A DNA stretch of 64,000 bases from Clostridioides difficile CD160 (GCF_000449425.2 NZ_AVHW01000096.1:124001-188000), one strand, 5' to 3'; positions 1 to 9,872 are shown, numbered from the stretch's first letter. Notes: generated by a model not told the origin, from the letters alone. A program made the numbers and translations.

Positions 1-166
1 AGCCTATTTTCTCTCTATGCTTTAATGCCTTTATGAACTTACTTTTTGAAGTTATACTTCCTTTATCGTATAATTTATCTACTAATTCTTGTATTATGCC
101 TTCTTTTGTAGTTGATTTTAAGTCTAAAATAATACTTTCTTCGCTTAATATATCTCTAATTTCCAT
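1..166 (-). CDS. PTS EIIA component, N-terminal part (cut by window edge)
   Basis: The first 55 codons of a protein starting MEIRDILSEESIILDLKS, followed by a conserved helix and KFIKALKHREKIG. This is the usual N-terminus of the fructose/mannitol EIIA family (PF00359), which carries phosphate on a histidine that would lie beyond the window. Its ATG overlaps the last 11 bases of the upstream PRD regulator, so translation is probably coupled and the two proteins likely serve the same sugar PTS. The rest of the protein, and whether IIB/IIC domains follow, cannot be seen. Confidence 0.8.
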   Translation of the reverse strand, partial: MEIRDILSEESIILDLKSTTKEGIIQELVDKLYDKGSITSKSKFIKALKHREKIG

Positions 167-2063
167 TTATTTTCTCCATTACATTGTTATCAAATAATAT
201 TTTAATATCCTCTTCTCTTTCGCAATCTATTATATAATTTACATAGTTTTTTTGCCTATATAGATTTGATACTTCAATCAGAATATGCTTTAAAAAACTA
301 TGATTACTAGTTTCTAAATAAAGATTAATCACTCTATTAATATTATCAACATTCATTATTACCTTATTTACTTTACTTTGATTGCATATATATATATTTA
401 AATCTTTTCCTAATGAGATAGAGTCATATTTACTGCTTAAATTCATACCTATTAAACTTCCCATCTGACTTACATCAAGATTAAAATATATATTATCTTT
501 TAAATACACTCCTAATAAGTTTGTATCTAAGTTCATACTCTTCCTAGGTTTATTAAGTAAAGCATTTTTTATATTATTGATATCACTTTCCATTAATAGC
601 ACTGATACAACTATATGTAATTTATCTCTCAAATCTAAATTTACAGTAGATATTACAAAATCTACATCATCTAAATTTCGCTTATTCAATTGATGCATAG
701 GAATTATATCAACTATAGTCCACTCAGGAAATTCTCTTTTTAATCTAGCTGCAAGAAGCTGAGATGTTCCATACCCTGTATTGCAAACTACTATTACTCT
801 CTTACTACTCATATTTCTTTCTATAGCCGCTTGAAAATATGTAGCAATATACGAAACTTCATCTATACTAATATCCTTAAGATTATAATGTTCTTTCATA
901 ATGTTTATAGTCATCATGCACAATCCCAATACCTCCGAAAATCTCTCTTGTATCTCTTCTAATAATGGGTTTTTTATTTGGATATCATATCTTAATCTGT
1001 TTAACATGTGCCTTACATGAGATACTAGACTTTTTTGTAATAGTTCATCATCTCTAAGACTTATATTTAAAAACTGTGACATATTCTCTATCATTATAGA
1101 TGATACTTTTTCACTGTCACTTAATATATATGATTCATCATTGCAACTCCTATTACTTTCGCTACTAAATCCAGATGATACTAAATAAATATATATATAT
1201 TTAATTTCATCTTTAGTTATTTTTACTCCATATCTATTTTCTATTTTACCTATAAGTGTAGTGACTTTTTGATATACTAACTCATCTAAATTACATATGG
1301 AAACTTCCTTTTCTTCCTGAAACTCTATTTGATTACCTTCTTTAACTCTCTTTAAACATATAAGTATATGCGTAATTAAATTTATATAGTAGGGCTGACT
1401 TATAACATAGCCTAAATTGTTTTCCAATTCTGTAATTATAGTTTCTACAAATATGATGGAATCAATATCAAATAAATTTATCAATGCACTAAATGTAGCA
1501 GAATCTAATCTTGTTAACTCAGATATATCATGCTGTTCATAATTTTCATCTAATAAATCATCTACCATCTTAGCAATCGATTTCCTTATATCTACTTCTT
1601 TACCTATAATTTTAGTTCCCTCTAAGGTTTTATTAAGTTTTAAATTATATTCTTTTATCCATTCCTCTATATATTTAAAATCATTTACTATAGAAGTTTT
1701 ACTTACATAATATTTATCCGATAACTGATTTATTGAAGTTATATTACTTGAATTTAATAATAGATATTTTAAAATTTCCATTCTTCTTTGCTCTACTGAT
1801 AAAGATTTATTTCCCTTTGGTTGTATATTTAAACTATTAATTAGGTCTATATTTTTCTTTGCTGAAGCTTCGATTAATATTCCACAACCTCTTTTTATAT
1901 CAATTTTTATATTAAAAGTTTCTAGATATATCTCAATAATCTTCAAATCTTTTTGTAATGTTTTGTCTGATACATTTAACTTATCTTTAAAGTATTTTAT
2001 AGGTTTATATTCATTTTCATTTAATATCAATTTAAGAAATTCAATTTGTCTTGATACAAGCAT
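156..2063 (-). CDS. PRD-domain PTS transcriptional regulator (MtlR/LicR/BglG-type)
   Basis: A 635-residue activator or antiterminator controlled by PTS phosphorylation. Two N-terminal helix-turn-helix units (about residues 5-60 and 90-145) precede two PRD domains with candidate phospho-histidines (H232; H349/H352). A EIIB-like domain follows, with VVCNTGYGTSQLL around Cys427, and then a weak EIIA-like tail. This domain order is that of MtlR/LicR/ManR regulators rather than of short RNA-binding BglG proteins. It lies downstream of a complete fructose-type EIIABC gene, with a terminator between them, and its stop overlaps the start of a further EIIA gene. It probably controls one or both PTS loci. 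A GGGGG ribosome site 8-9 bases upstream supports the start. The inducing sugar cannot be told from sequence. Confidence 0.85.
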   Translation of the reverse strand: MLVSRQIEFLKLILNENEYKPIKYFKDKLNVSDKTLQKDLKIIEIYLETFNIKIDIKRGCGILIEASAKKNIDLINSLNIQPKGNKSLSVEQRRMEILKYLLLNSSNITSINQLSDKYYVSKTSIVNDFKYIEEWIKEYNLKLNKTLEGTKIIGKEVDIRKSIAKMVDDLLDENYEQHDISELTRLDSATFSALINLFDIDSIIFVETIITELENNLGYVISQPYYINLITHILICLKRVKEGNQIEFQEEKEVSICNLDELVYQKVTTLIGKIENRYGVKITKDEIKYIYIYLVSSGFSSESNRSCNDESYILSDSEKVSSIMIENMSQFLNISLRDDELLQKSLVSHVRHMLNRLRYDIQIKNPLLEEIQERFSEVLGLCMMTINIMKEHYNLKDISIDEVSYIATYFQAAIERNMSSKRVIVVCNTGYGTSQLLAARLKREFPEWTIVDIIPMHQLNKRNLDDVDFVISTVNLDLRDKLHIVVSVLLMESDINNIKNALLNKPRKSMNLDTNLLGVYLKDNIYFNLDVSQMGSLIGMNLSSKYDSISLGKDLNIYICNQSKVNKVIMNVDNINRVINLYLETSNHSFLKHILIEVSNLYRQKNYVNYIIDCEREEDIKILFDNNVMEKINGN

Positions 2064-2219
2064 ACTTATGCCCCCTACCTATTTTTTGATATTTCTATTA
2101 AGTACCATTTTAGCATATTTTATCACTATGTAAGAATACTAAGATACTTCTGTATCATAAAAGAATTTATGATACACTTTACAAAATTAATATAATATAT
2201 AATATAATTTCAAAATAAA

Positions 2220-2268
2220 AAGTAAGGATATTAAGATGTAGCTGACTACTTCTCAATATCCTTATTTT
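2220..2268 (-). terminator. Rho-independent terminator after the PTS EIIABC gene
   Basis: Nine-base stem AAGGATATT (2224-2232) / AATATCCTT (2255-2263). On the minus strand it is followed by ACTTTTTATTTT. It sits between the EIIABC stop and the regulator gene. Confidence 0.75.
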
Positions 2269-2284
2269 CAATCTTATTTATAAT

Positions 2285-4180
2285 TTAAGCGCTAAGTAAT
2301 TCAAATTCACTACTTTCATTCTTTATAGTAGGCTTTGTTATCCCTATAATTAATGTTGTTATTACTGTTCCAGCTAATATACAAGCTATATACGCAATTG
2401 GCGAACTACATGCAAATGGTATTACAAATATTCCTCCATGTGGTGCCATCAAGGTTATATCTAAACTCATACATATTGCCCCTCCTATACAAGAACCAAT
2501 TATATTTGCTGGAATCATTCTTAATGGGTCTGCAGCTGCAAATGGTATTGCTCCTTCTGTTATAAAAGATGCACCCATTATAGCAGTTGGCAGTGCTGAC
2601 TTTCTTTCTTCTTTAGTAAACTTATTTTTAAATATTAACATAGCTAATGCTATTGCTAATGGAGGTACCATTCCACCTACCATTAATGCTGCTGATGGTT
2701 CAAATACATTACTAGAGAACATAGCTAATCCAAATGCTGAAGCTGTTTTATTAATAGGACCTCCCATATCTGATGCCATCATTCCTGCTAATATTGCTCC
2801 TAATAATATTTTATTAGTTCCAGACATACTTTGTAACCATGACTGTAAAGCTTCATTTAACCATGATGCTGGCGTATTAACTATGAAGAACATTATAGCT
2901 CCACTTGTGAATGCAATCAACAATGGACATATCAGTACAGCATTTACTCCCTTTAATACATCTGGTAAATTTTCTGTTATCTTCATTACTCCTAAAGCTA
3001 TATATCCTGTTGCGAATCCTGCTACCATACCCCCTAGGAATCCTGAACCTCCAATAACTGCCATAAAACCAGCTATCATAGCAGGAGCAAAACCTTGCCT
3101 TCCAGCAATTGATTTAGCTATAAAACCAGCAAGTATTGGTATGAATAACTTAAATGCTGAGTCGCCTCCAAGTTGTCCAAAGAATCCAGCTATAGGGTTG
3201 TATGTTTCATGAGTTGGGTCTGATGCAAATATACCAAACATAAACGCTATAGCTATACCAATCCCACCTATTACTACAAATGGAATCATTTCAGATACAC
3301 CATTCATTAAGTGTTTATAAATACCTTTTTTCTCTGACCCTTGAAGTATTTCTTTTGAATCTTCTAAAGTTTTTCCACCTGGCTTAATTTCTTTGGCCAT
3401 GCCGTTTTCAGCATTTATAATTAGATTTTTTGCTAGTGAAACATTCTTAGCATCTGCTACTTTCTTTTGTAATACTTTTTTTCCTATAAATCTACTTGTT
3501 TGAATTTCTCTATCACAAGCTATTATCACGTACTCCGCTCTTTTTATATCCTCTTTGGTTAACTTATTTTCTATACCTATAGCTCCATGTGTTTCTATTT
3601 TAACTTCATATCCAAGTTCTTGTCCTGCTTCCTCTAACGCTTTTTTTGCCATAAAAGTATGAGCTATCCCTGTTGGACATCCTGTTATTCCAACTATAAG
3701 ACCCTTACTTTGATTATTACTTAAATCTCCTGATTCTACAGCCTTACAATTAAATATATTTAATATTTCATATGGAGTTTCTGCATTTAGTAGATTCTTA
3801 ATAAGATTTTCATCCATTAAATATGTAGCTAGTTTAGATATAATCTTAAGATGAGCGTCCAAACCTGATTCTGGAATTGCTATCATAAAAAATGACCTAA
3901 GTTTTTGACCATCATTATCCACAATGTCCTTATCTGTTCTTAAATACATCATCACAGGTTGATTTACTGCACTTGACTTAGCATGAGGAATAGCTATTAA
4001 ATTTCCCATGTTGGTTGGTGATTCTTCTTCACGTTTATTAATATCAATTATGAACTTTTCTTTATCATTTATATACTTTCCATGATACAAATGATTTGCC
4101 ATATAATCAATTACTTCTTTCTTAGTTTTAAATTGTTTATCTAATACAATACAATCACTACGTAATATTTGCTCTATCAT
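2285..4180 (-). CDS. PTS fructose-type EIIABC transporter
   Basis: A 631-residue permease that imports and phosphorylates a sugar. The order is EIIA (residues 1-148, phospho-His66 in NLIAIPHAKSS), EIIB (about 158-258, phospho-Cys168 in GITGCPTGIAHTFMA) and a multi-span EIIC (about 285-620). This is the standard A-B-C arrangement of the fructose family (FruA-like). The start has a strong GAGGAGG site upstream. It is 24 bases downstream of a class II aldolase gene, so the pair likely forms an operon that takes up a hexose or hexitol and cleaves its bisphosphate. True fruA loci usually contain 1-phosphofructokinase, which is absent here, so the substrate may be fructose, tagatose, galactitol or another sugar. 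A terminator follows. Confidence 0.9.
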   Translation of the reverse strand: MIEQILRSDCIVLDKQFKTKKEVIDYMANHLYHGKYINDKEKFIIDINKREEESPTNMGNLIAIPHAKSSAVNQPVMMYLRTDKDIVDNDGQKLRSFFMIAIPESGLDAHLKIISKLATYLMDENLIKNLLNAETPYEILNIFNCKAVESGDLSNNQSKGLIVGITGCPTGIAHTFMAKKALEEAGQELGYEVKIETHGAIGIENKLTKEDIKRAEYVIIACDREIQTSRFIGKKVLQKKVADAKNVSLAKNLIINAENGMAKEIKPGGKTLEDSKEILQGSEKKGIYKHLMNGVSEMIPFVVIGGIGIAIAFMFGIFASDPTHETYNPIAGFFGQLGGDSAFKLFIPILAGFIAKSIAGRQGFAPAMIAGFMAVIGGSGFLGGMVAGFATGYIALGVMKITENLPDVLKGVNAVLICPLLIAFTSGAIMFFIVNTPASWLNEALQSWLQSMSGTNKILLGAILAGMMASDMGGPINKTASAFGLAMFSSNVFEPSAALMVGGMVPPLAIALAMLIFKNKFTKEERKSALPTAIMGASFITEGAIPFAAADPLRMIPANIIGSCIGGAICMSLDITLMAPHGGIFVIPFACSSPIAYIACILAGTVITTLIIGITKPTIKNESSEFELLSA

Positions 4181-4204
4181 AGACTCTCACCTCCTCGTAA
4201 TTTA

Positions 4205-5095
4205 TTATCCAATCACTAATTCTTCTTTTTGTGAAAAGCATTTTAATTTATCTATGTCATTGAATAAATTCATTTTAAACTCTATAACTTCCCTTGCAGC
4301 CTCTATACATTGTGGATATATAGCATCTGGTTCATATAAATTTGGATTTTGTTCTAATACTTCTCTGCACTTCTTATAATATGCTGATTTAACATCACTT
4401 GAAATATTTACTTTACAAACTCCTAGTTTAACTGCTTGTGCTATTTCTTCATCTGGATTTGATGAGCCTCCATGAAGGACTAAAGGTATATCTACTACTT
4501 CTTTTATTTCTTTTAATAAATCTAATCTAAGTTTTGGTTTAAACCCTTTTGGATATATACCATGTGCTGTACCAATTGCAATGGCTAGTGTGTCTACTCC
4601 TGTTTTTTCAACAAAATCCCTAGCTAATTGTGGATTTGTATATATTATTTCATCAGAACCACCTTCTCCTGATGTTCCAGTTGTCCCTATTGTGCCAAGT
4701 TCTCCTTCTACAGATACATTTAATCCTTTTGCTATTTTTACTACTTCTCTAGATATAGCTACATTTTCTTCATATGGTAAATGTGACCCATCAATCATTA
4801 CTGATGTAAATCCACATCTTATAGCTCTTAATATTTGACTTTTATTTGCTCCATGGTCTAGGTGTATTACCATAGGTACCTTACTCTTATTTGCTTCTTG
4901 TATACAACTAGCTACAAAACTATCTTCTAGAAAGCTTAACTCATTTGGGTGTATTGCAAGGATTACTGGTGCATTTTTTTCATTAGCACTCTGTACCACT
5001 GCTTTAAGTATTTGCCCACTCCCTATATTAAATGCTGGTACAGCGAATTGATTTTCTTGTGCCACTTGTAACATTTCCTTCATATTTATTAACAT
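4205..5095 (-). CDS. Class II fructose/tagatose-bisphosphate aldolase family
   Basis: 296 residues of the zinc-dependent class II aldolase family. VIHLDHGANK (Asp80, His81) is the catalytic Asp and first zinc ligand. The later TAHGIYP and LVLHGGSS segments supply the other zinc histidines and a phosphate-binding loop. Length and N-terminus resemble GatY/KbaY-type enzymes more than housekeeping Fba. It cleaves a ketohexose bisphosphate to dihydroxyacetone phosphate and an aldehyde. The gene leads the PTS operon, with a 19-bp inverted repeat about 110 bases upstream as a possible operator. An AGGAGG site fixes the start. The stereospecificity (fructose or tagatose) cannot be decided here. Confidence 0.88.
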   Translation of the reverse strand: MLINMKEMLQVAQENQFAVPAFNIGSGQILKAVVQSANEKNAPVILAIHPNELSFLEDSFVASCIQEANKSKVPMVIHLDHGANKSQILRAIRCGFTSVMIDGSHLPYEENVAISREVVKIAKGLNVSVEGELGTIGTTGTSGEGGSDEIIYTNPQLARDFVEKTGVDTLAIAIGTAHGIYPKGFKPKLRLDLLKEIKEVVDIPLVLHGGSSNPDEEIAQAVKLGVCKVNISSDVKSAYYKKCREVLEQNPNLYEPDAIYPQCIEAAREVIEFKMNLFNDIDKLKCFSQKEELVIG

Positions 5096-5202
5096 ATTGT
5101 ACCTCCTGATATTTTTAATTTTGATTTATTTGTTATTGGTTTTGTTATTGTTTATATTTAAATAATATCAGGGTAATAAAAGTCATAAAATAACAATCGT
5201 TT

Positions 5203-5256
5203 TCCTTATTGAAAAGGAACTTTTATTATATATTCTTAGTTCCTTTTCAATAAGGA
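5203..5256. promoter_or_regulatory. 19-bp perfect inverted repeat upstream of the aldolase-PTS operon
   Basis: Arms at 5203-5221 and 5238-5256 (core CCTTATTGAAAAGGAAC and its reverse complement), separated by 16 bases. The arms are too far upstream of the aldolase start and lack a T-run, so an operator or regulatory hairpin fits better than a terminator. Confidence 0.5.
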
Positions 5257-5708
5257 GTTTTTAGAAGTCTGTATCATAGTTAATTATATTTCTTAGGTAC
5301 AACTTCTCTTCTTAACTGTTTTAACATGCCTTATCTTTCCTAATTATTTATAATAATCAATTAGATAAATACAATTACAATGCCTTTAGTGTTTCAAATT
5401 ATTACATTCTAACAAATTAATATTATAAACTGGAATAATAGTTCATAAAGCAAAGATATACTAAATTACAAAATTTTATGAAATCATTTAATGTCCTAAT
5501 TTCTCAAAGTTATTTGTTATCAATACTCAATAAGCTTAAAAGCTGACTCTAATAATTACGGTTCTTTGTAAGTATTCATTTAAATTCTATCCTATAGCTA
5601 TATCATCTAATTTATCAAAAGATATAAGGCATATCAAATACCCTACTTTCATTTACTAGAAAATTAACAGTCAATAATAGCATATTTTACATAGATGTTA
5701 TATTTTAC
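5257..5708. other. AT-rich intergenic stretch, no gene seen
   Basis: About 450 bases with no open frame that has a ribosome site and no recognisable RNA. Only the right end is structured, where it runs into the hexamer repeat. Confidence 0.5.
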
Positions 5709-5800
5709 ATACCTATACCTATACCTATACCTATACCTATACCTATACCTATACCTATACCTATACCTATACCTATACCTATACCTATACCTATACCTAT
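5709..5800. repeat. Hexamer tandem repeat (ACCTAT)n, about 15 copies
   Basis: Fifteen uninterrupted ACCTAT units plus two bases. The repeat is perfect, intergenic, and lies between the PTS and ABC-importer operons. Pure repeats of this kind change copy number by slippage. Confidence 0.97.
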
Positions 5801-5853
5801 AAAGTTTAAAACACTAGCACTATAGTTAATGCTATATTGATATCAAAAAATTA

Positions 5854-5886
5854 AAAAGATATTAGCGATTTAGCCAATATCTTTTT
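5854..5886 (-). terminator. Terminator downstream of the ABC-importer operon
   Basis: Stem AAAAAGATATT (5854-5864) / AATATCTTTTT (5876-5886) with an A/T-rich flank on both sides, about 170 bases beyond the permease stop. The hairpin plus the adjoining GATTTCGATGGT segment resembles 15253-15300, just left of the element's att site. Confidence 0.7.
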
Positions 5887-6056
5887 GTAGATTTCGATGG
5901 TAGAAGTGATTTATAGGAATCATACTCACAATTATCTAATTTTTTATTCACATAATTTTGACATAAAACACCAAAATTACACTCCTTAAGTTCAGTTCTA
6001 AGAAATGAAGAGACTTGGTTTTCTAACCACTAATTTATAAATTAGTATCTGTTATT

Positions 6057-7751
6057 TTATGCAAATCTTTTTCTATCCAATTTAAAAATTATTCCTAACG
6101 CTATATAACATATACCAATTACTAATACACCATAAGCCATAGATACTCCTATCTTAAATTCTTGCATATTAGTTACAATAGAAATTGAAATAGGTCTATT
6201 GTAAACGCCATAAAGCAAGGCTGACATTGTATATTCGCCAATTGTACGAATGAATACTAATATAGCTCCTGAAATTATTCCTGGCATCATATTGGGGATT
6301 ATTACATTATAAAAGGTTTGTATCTTTCCAGCACCTAAACTCCTTGATGATTCTTCTAGTCCTAAATTTATTGACTTCATAGCAACTTCATTGGATGAAA
6401 ATAGTAATGGCAAGGCATAAATTGTATATGCTATAGGTAAAATATAAAAACCACCTATTAAGGATTCATTAAAAGCAAATATACTTTTTTGATTAAATGT
6501 ATTAATTAGGTTAACTGCAATGGCACTTGCAGGCATACTCCAAGGTAACATTATAATAAATTTTGCTAGTCGATTATATGTATTATCCTTTTTAATTACT
6601 AAATATGACACTGGTACAGTAATTATCAATCCTAATGCCACTGCCATTAAAGACATTTTCAAACTGTTTAAAATAGGCTGTAATACACGTGATTTTTGGA
6701 AAATCATCTGGTAGTTTTCCAGTGTAAAGTCCCTAGGAAATATGGTTGTCATAATTGAATGTGTACTTACAAATGATAAGTATACAATAGTAATTATAGG
6801 AAGCATAATCATAATAATTTGTATTTCAATAATAATCTTACATACAAATGTAAATAAGTCTTTTTTTCTATTATCAACTTTATAACTTTGAGATTTTAGA
6901 GATGATACTACTCCATATTTTTTGCCATAATACTGTAACAAAATCATAAATGCAATTCCCATTAGTAATAAAGTAATTACTTGAACTGAGGCTATATCCA
7001 TATGGTTATTAGCCTTAGACCTAACAATCTGAGTACTTAAAACTTTAAAACCACCACCTATAAGATTTGGTGCTGAGAAAGAACTAATACCTGATGCAAA
7101 AGTTATAATAGTAGAGGTTATAACAGCAGGTGTAATAACAGGCCATATTACATCAAAAAATACTCTTAGCTTTGATGCTCCCATTCCTTTTGCAGCCTCA
7201 ACTGTTGAGTAATCCACATATTTTAAGGCAACATATACATTTAAATAAAAATACACATACTGAGTATAGGCAACCACAAATAAAATTCCCTTTAACCCAC
7301 TAAAATCATAAGGTTTGTTGATAAAGGAGAGTAAAATTTCTATAAATTTTGTAACTATACCAGTTTCTCCATAAAGCTGAATACATGCAATTACCATAAT
7401 TACTCCAGGAATCATCATTGGACTTAGTAAAAGAATATGTATTATTTTTTTGTGTTTATCACAAATAAATGTCATATATAAGGCAAGTGATATTCCCATA
7501 ATTCCACATACGAATACAGAACCCAACCCCAAAATTATAGTATTACTTACTACCCTTAAATTATTAGTATTTGAAAAATATTCTTTGAAAACTTCAAAAG
7601 AATATCCTCCTTCACCTTGGAATGCTTGTGCAAAAGTGTTACCTATTGGAACGATAATATATCCAATCAGAATCCAAAATAATATACTGTATAAAATAAT
7701 AGAAATAATATTTTTAGGTGTGAATTTACTATGGTTTATTTTTTTAATCAT
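6057..7751 (-). CDS. ABC importer, fused double permease (FbpB/PhnUV-like)
   Basis: About 564 residues forming two homologous permease halves of roughly six membrane spans each. Each half has a cytoplasmic EAA-type loop that contacts the ATPase (EAAKGMGASKLRVFFDVIWP in the first half, EESSRSLGAGKIQTFYNVII in the second). Fused permeases of this type serve Fe(III), 2-aminoethylphosphonate, thiamine or similar importers. The start ATGATTAA overlaps the end of the ATPase gene and has an AAGGTG site. An earlier in-frame start would add seven residues and is less likely. The operon partners are the ATPase upstream and the binding protein at 9901. The substrate is not determinable. Confidence 0.85.
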   Translation of the reverse strand: MIKKINHSKFTPKNIISIILYSILFWILIGYIIVPIGNTFAQAFQGEGGYSFEVFKEYFSNTNNLRVVSNTIILGLGSVFVCGIMGISLALYMTFICDKHKKIIHILLLSPMMIPGVIMVIACIQLYGETGIVTKFIEILLSFINKPYDFSGLKGILFVVAYTQYVYFYLNVYVALKYVDYSTVEAAKGMGASKLRVFFDVIWPVITPAVITSTIITFASGISSFSAPNLIGGGFKVLSTQIVRSKANNHMDIASVQVITLLLMGIAFMILLQYYGKKYGVVSSLKSQSYKVDNRKKDLFTFVCKIIIEIQIIMIMLPIITIVYLSFVSTHSIMTTIFPRDFTLENYQMIFQKSRVLQPILNSLKMSLMAVALGLIITVPVSYLVIKKDNTYNRLAKFIIMLPWSMPASAIAVNLINTFNQKSIFAFNESLIGGFYILPIAYTIYALPLLFSSNEVAMKSINLGLEESSRSLGAGKIQTFYNVIIPNMMPGIISGAILVFIRTIGEYTMSALLYGVYNRPISISIVTNMQEFKIGVSMAYGVLVIGICYIALGIIFKLDRKRFA

Positions 7752-8745
7752 ATTGTTCACCTTGTAACACACCTAAATATGCCATATCCCCTACGTTTAA
7801 TTTATTACTATTATTCAGTCTATTAAGTTCAGTTACTTGATACTTTTTTCCATTATTTGATACTGTATATTCTAAAATTGGACCTAAGAAATTCTTAGAT
7901 TCTACTTTTACTTTTACAAATCCGCTTTGGTTGGTATTTTGTAATAATACCATTTCTTCAGGTCTTTTATAAATATAGGGCTTTGTCTCTTTTTCAATGC
8001 TGAAATTAACATAATCCTCTTTTTCAATACAGTTTGAAGTACCTACAAAGTTTGCTACGAAATCATTCAATGGGTTTTTGTAAACTTCCATTGGCATACC
8101 AATTTGAAGAACTTTCCCCTTCTCCATTATAGCTATTCTATCAGAAATAGCTAAGGCTTCTTGTTGATCATGAGTAATAAATAAAGTAGTAATACCTATC
8201 TTTTTCTGTATCTCTCTTATTTCCTCTCTCATTTTGACTCTTAAAGCTACATCTAGATTAGACATTGGCTCATCTAATAAAAGCATCGTAGGCTCAGTAG
8301 CTAATGCTCTTGCTACTGCTACTCTTTGTTGCTGTCCACCAGATAGTTCATCAATCTTTTTTTTCCTAAAATCTTTCATTCCTGCCAATTCTAAATAAGT
8401 ATCACATTTTTCCACTATAATTTTTTTAGATAACTTTTTTATTTTTAATCCATAAGATACATTTTCTTCTACAGTCATATTTGGAAACAGTGCATAGTTT
8501 TGAAAAACAGTCCCCATATTTCTATTTTCTGGTTCTAGATTGGTAATATTCTTATCACCAACATAAATACTTCCAGAAGAAGGTTTTATAAATCCACCAA
8601 TTATTCTTAAAATAGTTGTTTTACCACATCCAGAAGGGCCTAATAAAGTAAAAAATTCTCCTTCCTTAATGGATATATTAATATCATGTAATACTTTTTC
8701 TTTTCCATAATAATGATTAATTTCTTTTAATTCTATATTCTTCAT
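7744..8745 (-). CDS. ABC importer ATP-binding protein
   Basis: 333 residues. Walker A GPSGCGKTT (about residue 36), Q-loop FQNYALFPNM, signature LSGGQQQRVAVARALA, Walker B LLLDEPMSNLD and switch His in FITHDQQEA are all intact. A C-terminal TOBE-like extension after residue 240 matches the POT/FbpC/PhnT class. It powers the adjacent fused permease. It lies 18 bases downstream of the PP2C-like gene and overlaps the permease gene by eight bases. Confidence 0.9.
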   Translation of the reverse strand: MKNIELKEINHYYGKEKVLHDINISIKEGEFFTLLGPSGCGKTTILRIIGGFIKPSSGSIYVGDKNITNLEPENRNMGTVFQNYALFPNMTVEENVSYGLKIKKLSKKIIVEKCDTYLELAGMKDFRKKKIDELSGGQQQRVAVARALATEPTMLLLDEPMSNLDVALRVKMREEIREIQKKIGITTLFITHDQQEALAISDRIAIMEKGKVLQIGMPMEVYKNPLNDFVANFVGTSNCIEKEDYVNFSIEKETKPYIYKRPEEMVLLQNTNQSGFVKVKVESKNFLGPILEYTVSNNGKKYQVTELNRLNNSNKLNVGDMAYLGVLQGEQYD

Positions 8746-8763
8746 ATCGTCTCCACAAATTAT

Positions 8764-9621
8764 CTAATATTTATAAATCTCTAAATATACACATGATGAA
8801 TCATCATAGATTTTAAATCTAGGAAACTCTATTGCCATTTCATCATCCTTTTCTAGCTTCCTAACTTTTCTATATATATAGTCTATATCTTTAACTTCTG
8901 CTATTTTCATCATTTCGTCTTTATCAAAAATCTTATATCTATCATATCCACATGAAAAACCATCACTAGATATCATAATTTTCATTTTATATTCTATATC
9001 AATAAATCCACTTACACAATTATCAATAGCATCTTTAGAAAATTCTAAAGCCCAATATCCACCTACAGTATTTTTCTTAAGTCTATTATCTATTATAATT
9101 GGCATTACCTTAGCTTTTCTCTCATTTAAGGTAAGGTTTAAAGAGTCTTTGCCATCTTGCATAAAATCAAATACTTTTTTATCAAGCCTACATAGAGTCT
9201 CATCTTTTAAAACTTTCACAGATTCATTATAGCTAACTAATAAAGTACAATCTCCCAAAAGTAAATACTCTATCTTATCTTTATAAAACTTTAATATAGA
9301 GCATGAACAAGAAGGAATATCTATTGCTTCTATTTCTTTATCACCTATTAATTTGCGATACTCTTTTATTATTTCCTCAATGCCTTCTTTAATAATTACT
9401 TTTAAGCTATCTTCTCTTCCTACATTATCATGAAGATAACTATTCCACCAACTTACATACCATTTGGCATCACTTTCTGTAGAGACTAAGTTCTTATTAT
9501 TTAAACCTGTAGCTCCATCAAGTACCCATGCTCCATAAGGTGATAAACCTATGATATCTTCGTTAAAATTGCCACTACCTTTATTGCATAATAATTTATA
9601 ATCACTAATTTTCAGTCCCAT
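8764..9621 (-). CDS. PP2C-like Ser/Thr phosphatase family protein in an ABC-importer operon
   Basis: About 285 residues. The N-terminal NEDIIGLSPYGAWVLDGATG resembles the metal-binding acidic motif of PP2C phosphatases. LLLGDCTLLV and ISSDGFSCGYD match the later conserved Asp-containing strands. The chosen ATG (MGLKISDYK) has an AAGGAGAT site. An upstream in-frame start would add 33 residues with no ribosome site. It lies between the solute-binding protein and ATPase genes of a transporter operon, an unusual place for a phosphatase. It might dephosphorylate a transported phospho-compound or regulate the system. Neither is proven. Confidence 0.65.
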   Translation of the reverse strand: MGLKISDYKLLCNKGSGNFNEDIIGLSPYGAWVLDGATGLNNKNLVSTESDAKWYVSWWNSYLHDNVGREDSLKVIIKEGIEEIIKEYRKLIGDKEIEAIDIPSCSCSILKFYKDKIEYLLLGDCTLLVSYNESVKVLKDETLCRLDKKVFDFMQDGKDSLNLTLNERKAKVMPIIIDNRLKKNTVGGYWALEFSKDAIDNCVSGFIDIEYKMKIMISSDGFSCGYDRYKIFDKDEMMKIAEVKDIDYIYRKVRKLEKDDEMAIEFPRFKIYDDSSCVYLEIYKY

Positions 9622-9842
9622 TTTTATCTCCTTGCCCACATAAATTGTACCTTTACTATAATTAAAAGTTTTACATAATAAAAAATTTGCTTCAATTGAG
9701 CGACTACGTCTAAGAATCACTTCATATCTCCAACTACTTCGTCAGTTGCTCAAAAGCTATTTTATTTAATATTGGTGTATTAGTATCATTTGTTTGTATG
9801 AGCTATACAAAAACTATGAGATACCATAGTTCCCTTATACGT

Positions 9843-9872
9843 AAAATAGCGAGGAAAATCCTCACTATTTTT
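9843..9872 (-). terminator. Hairpin between binding-protein and PP2C-like genes
   Basis: On the minus strand AAATAGTGAGGA pairs with TCCTCGCTATTTT around a short T-rich loop. The following U-tract is short, so it may be a partial terminator that raises binding-protein output over the rest of the operon. Confidence 0.6.

Noticed and set aside
2353-3212. Plus-strand open frames across the PTS EIIABC gene
   Set aside because: They lie inside a clear coding gene on the other strand, lack ribosome sites and translate to low-complexity hydrophobic sequence.
5887-5915. A further att site (ATGGTAGAAGTGA) near 5.9 kb
   Set aside because: Only about nine of the first twelve bases match the core. The hairpin flank is similar, but this is too weak to call an att site.
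9700-9755. Inverted GAGCGACTACG / CTACTTCGTCAGTTGCTC before the binding-protein terminator
   Set aside because: The arms match only partly and could be chance or a small decayed element.
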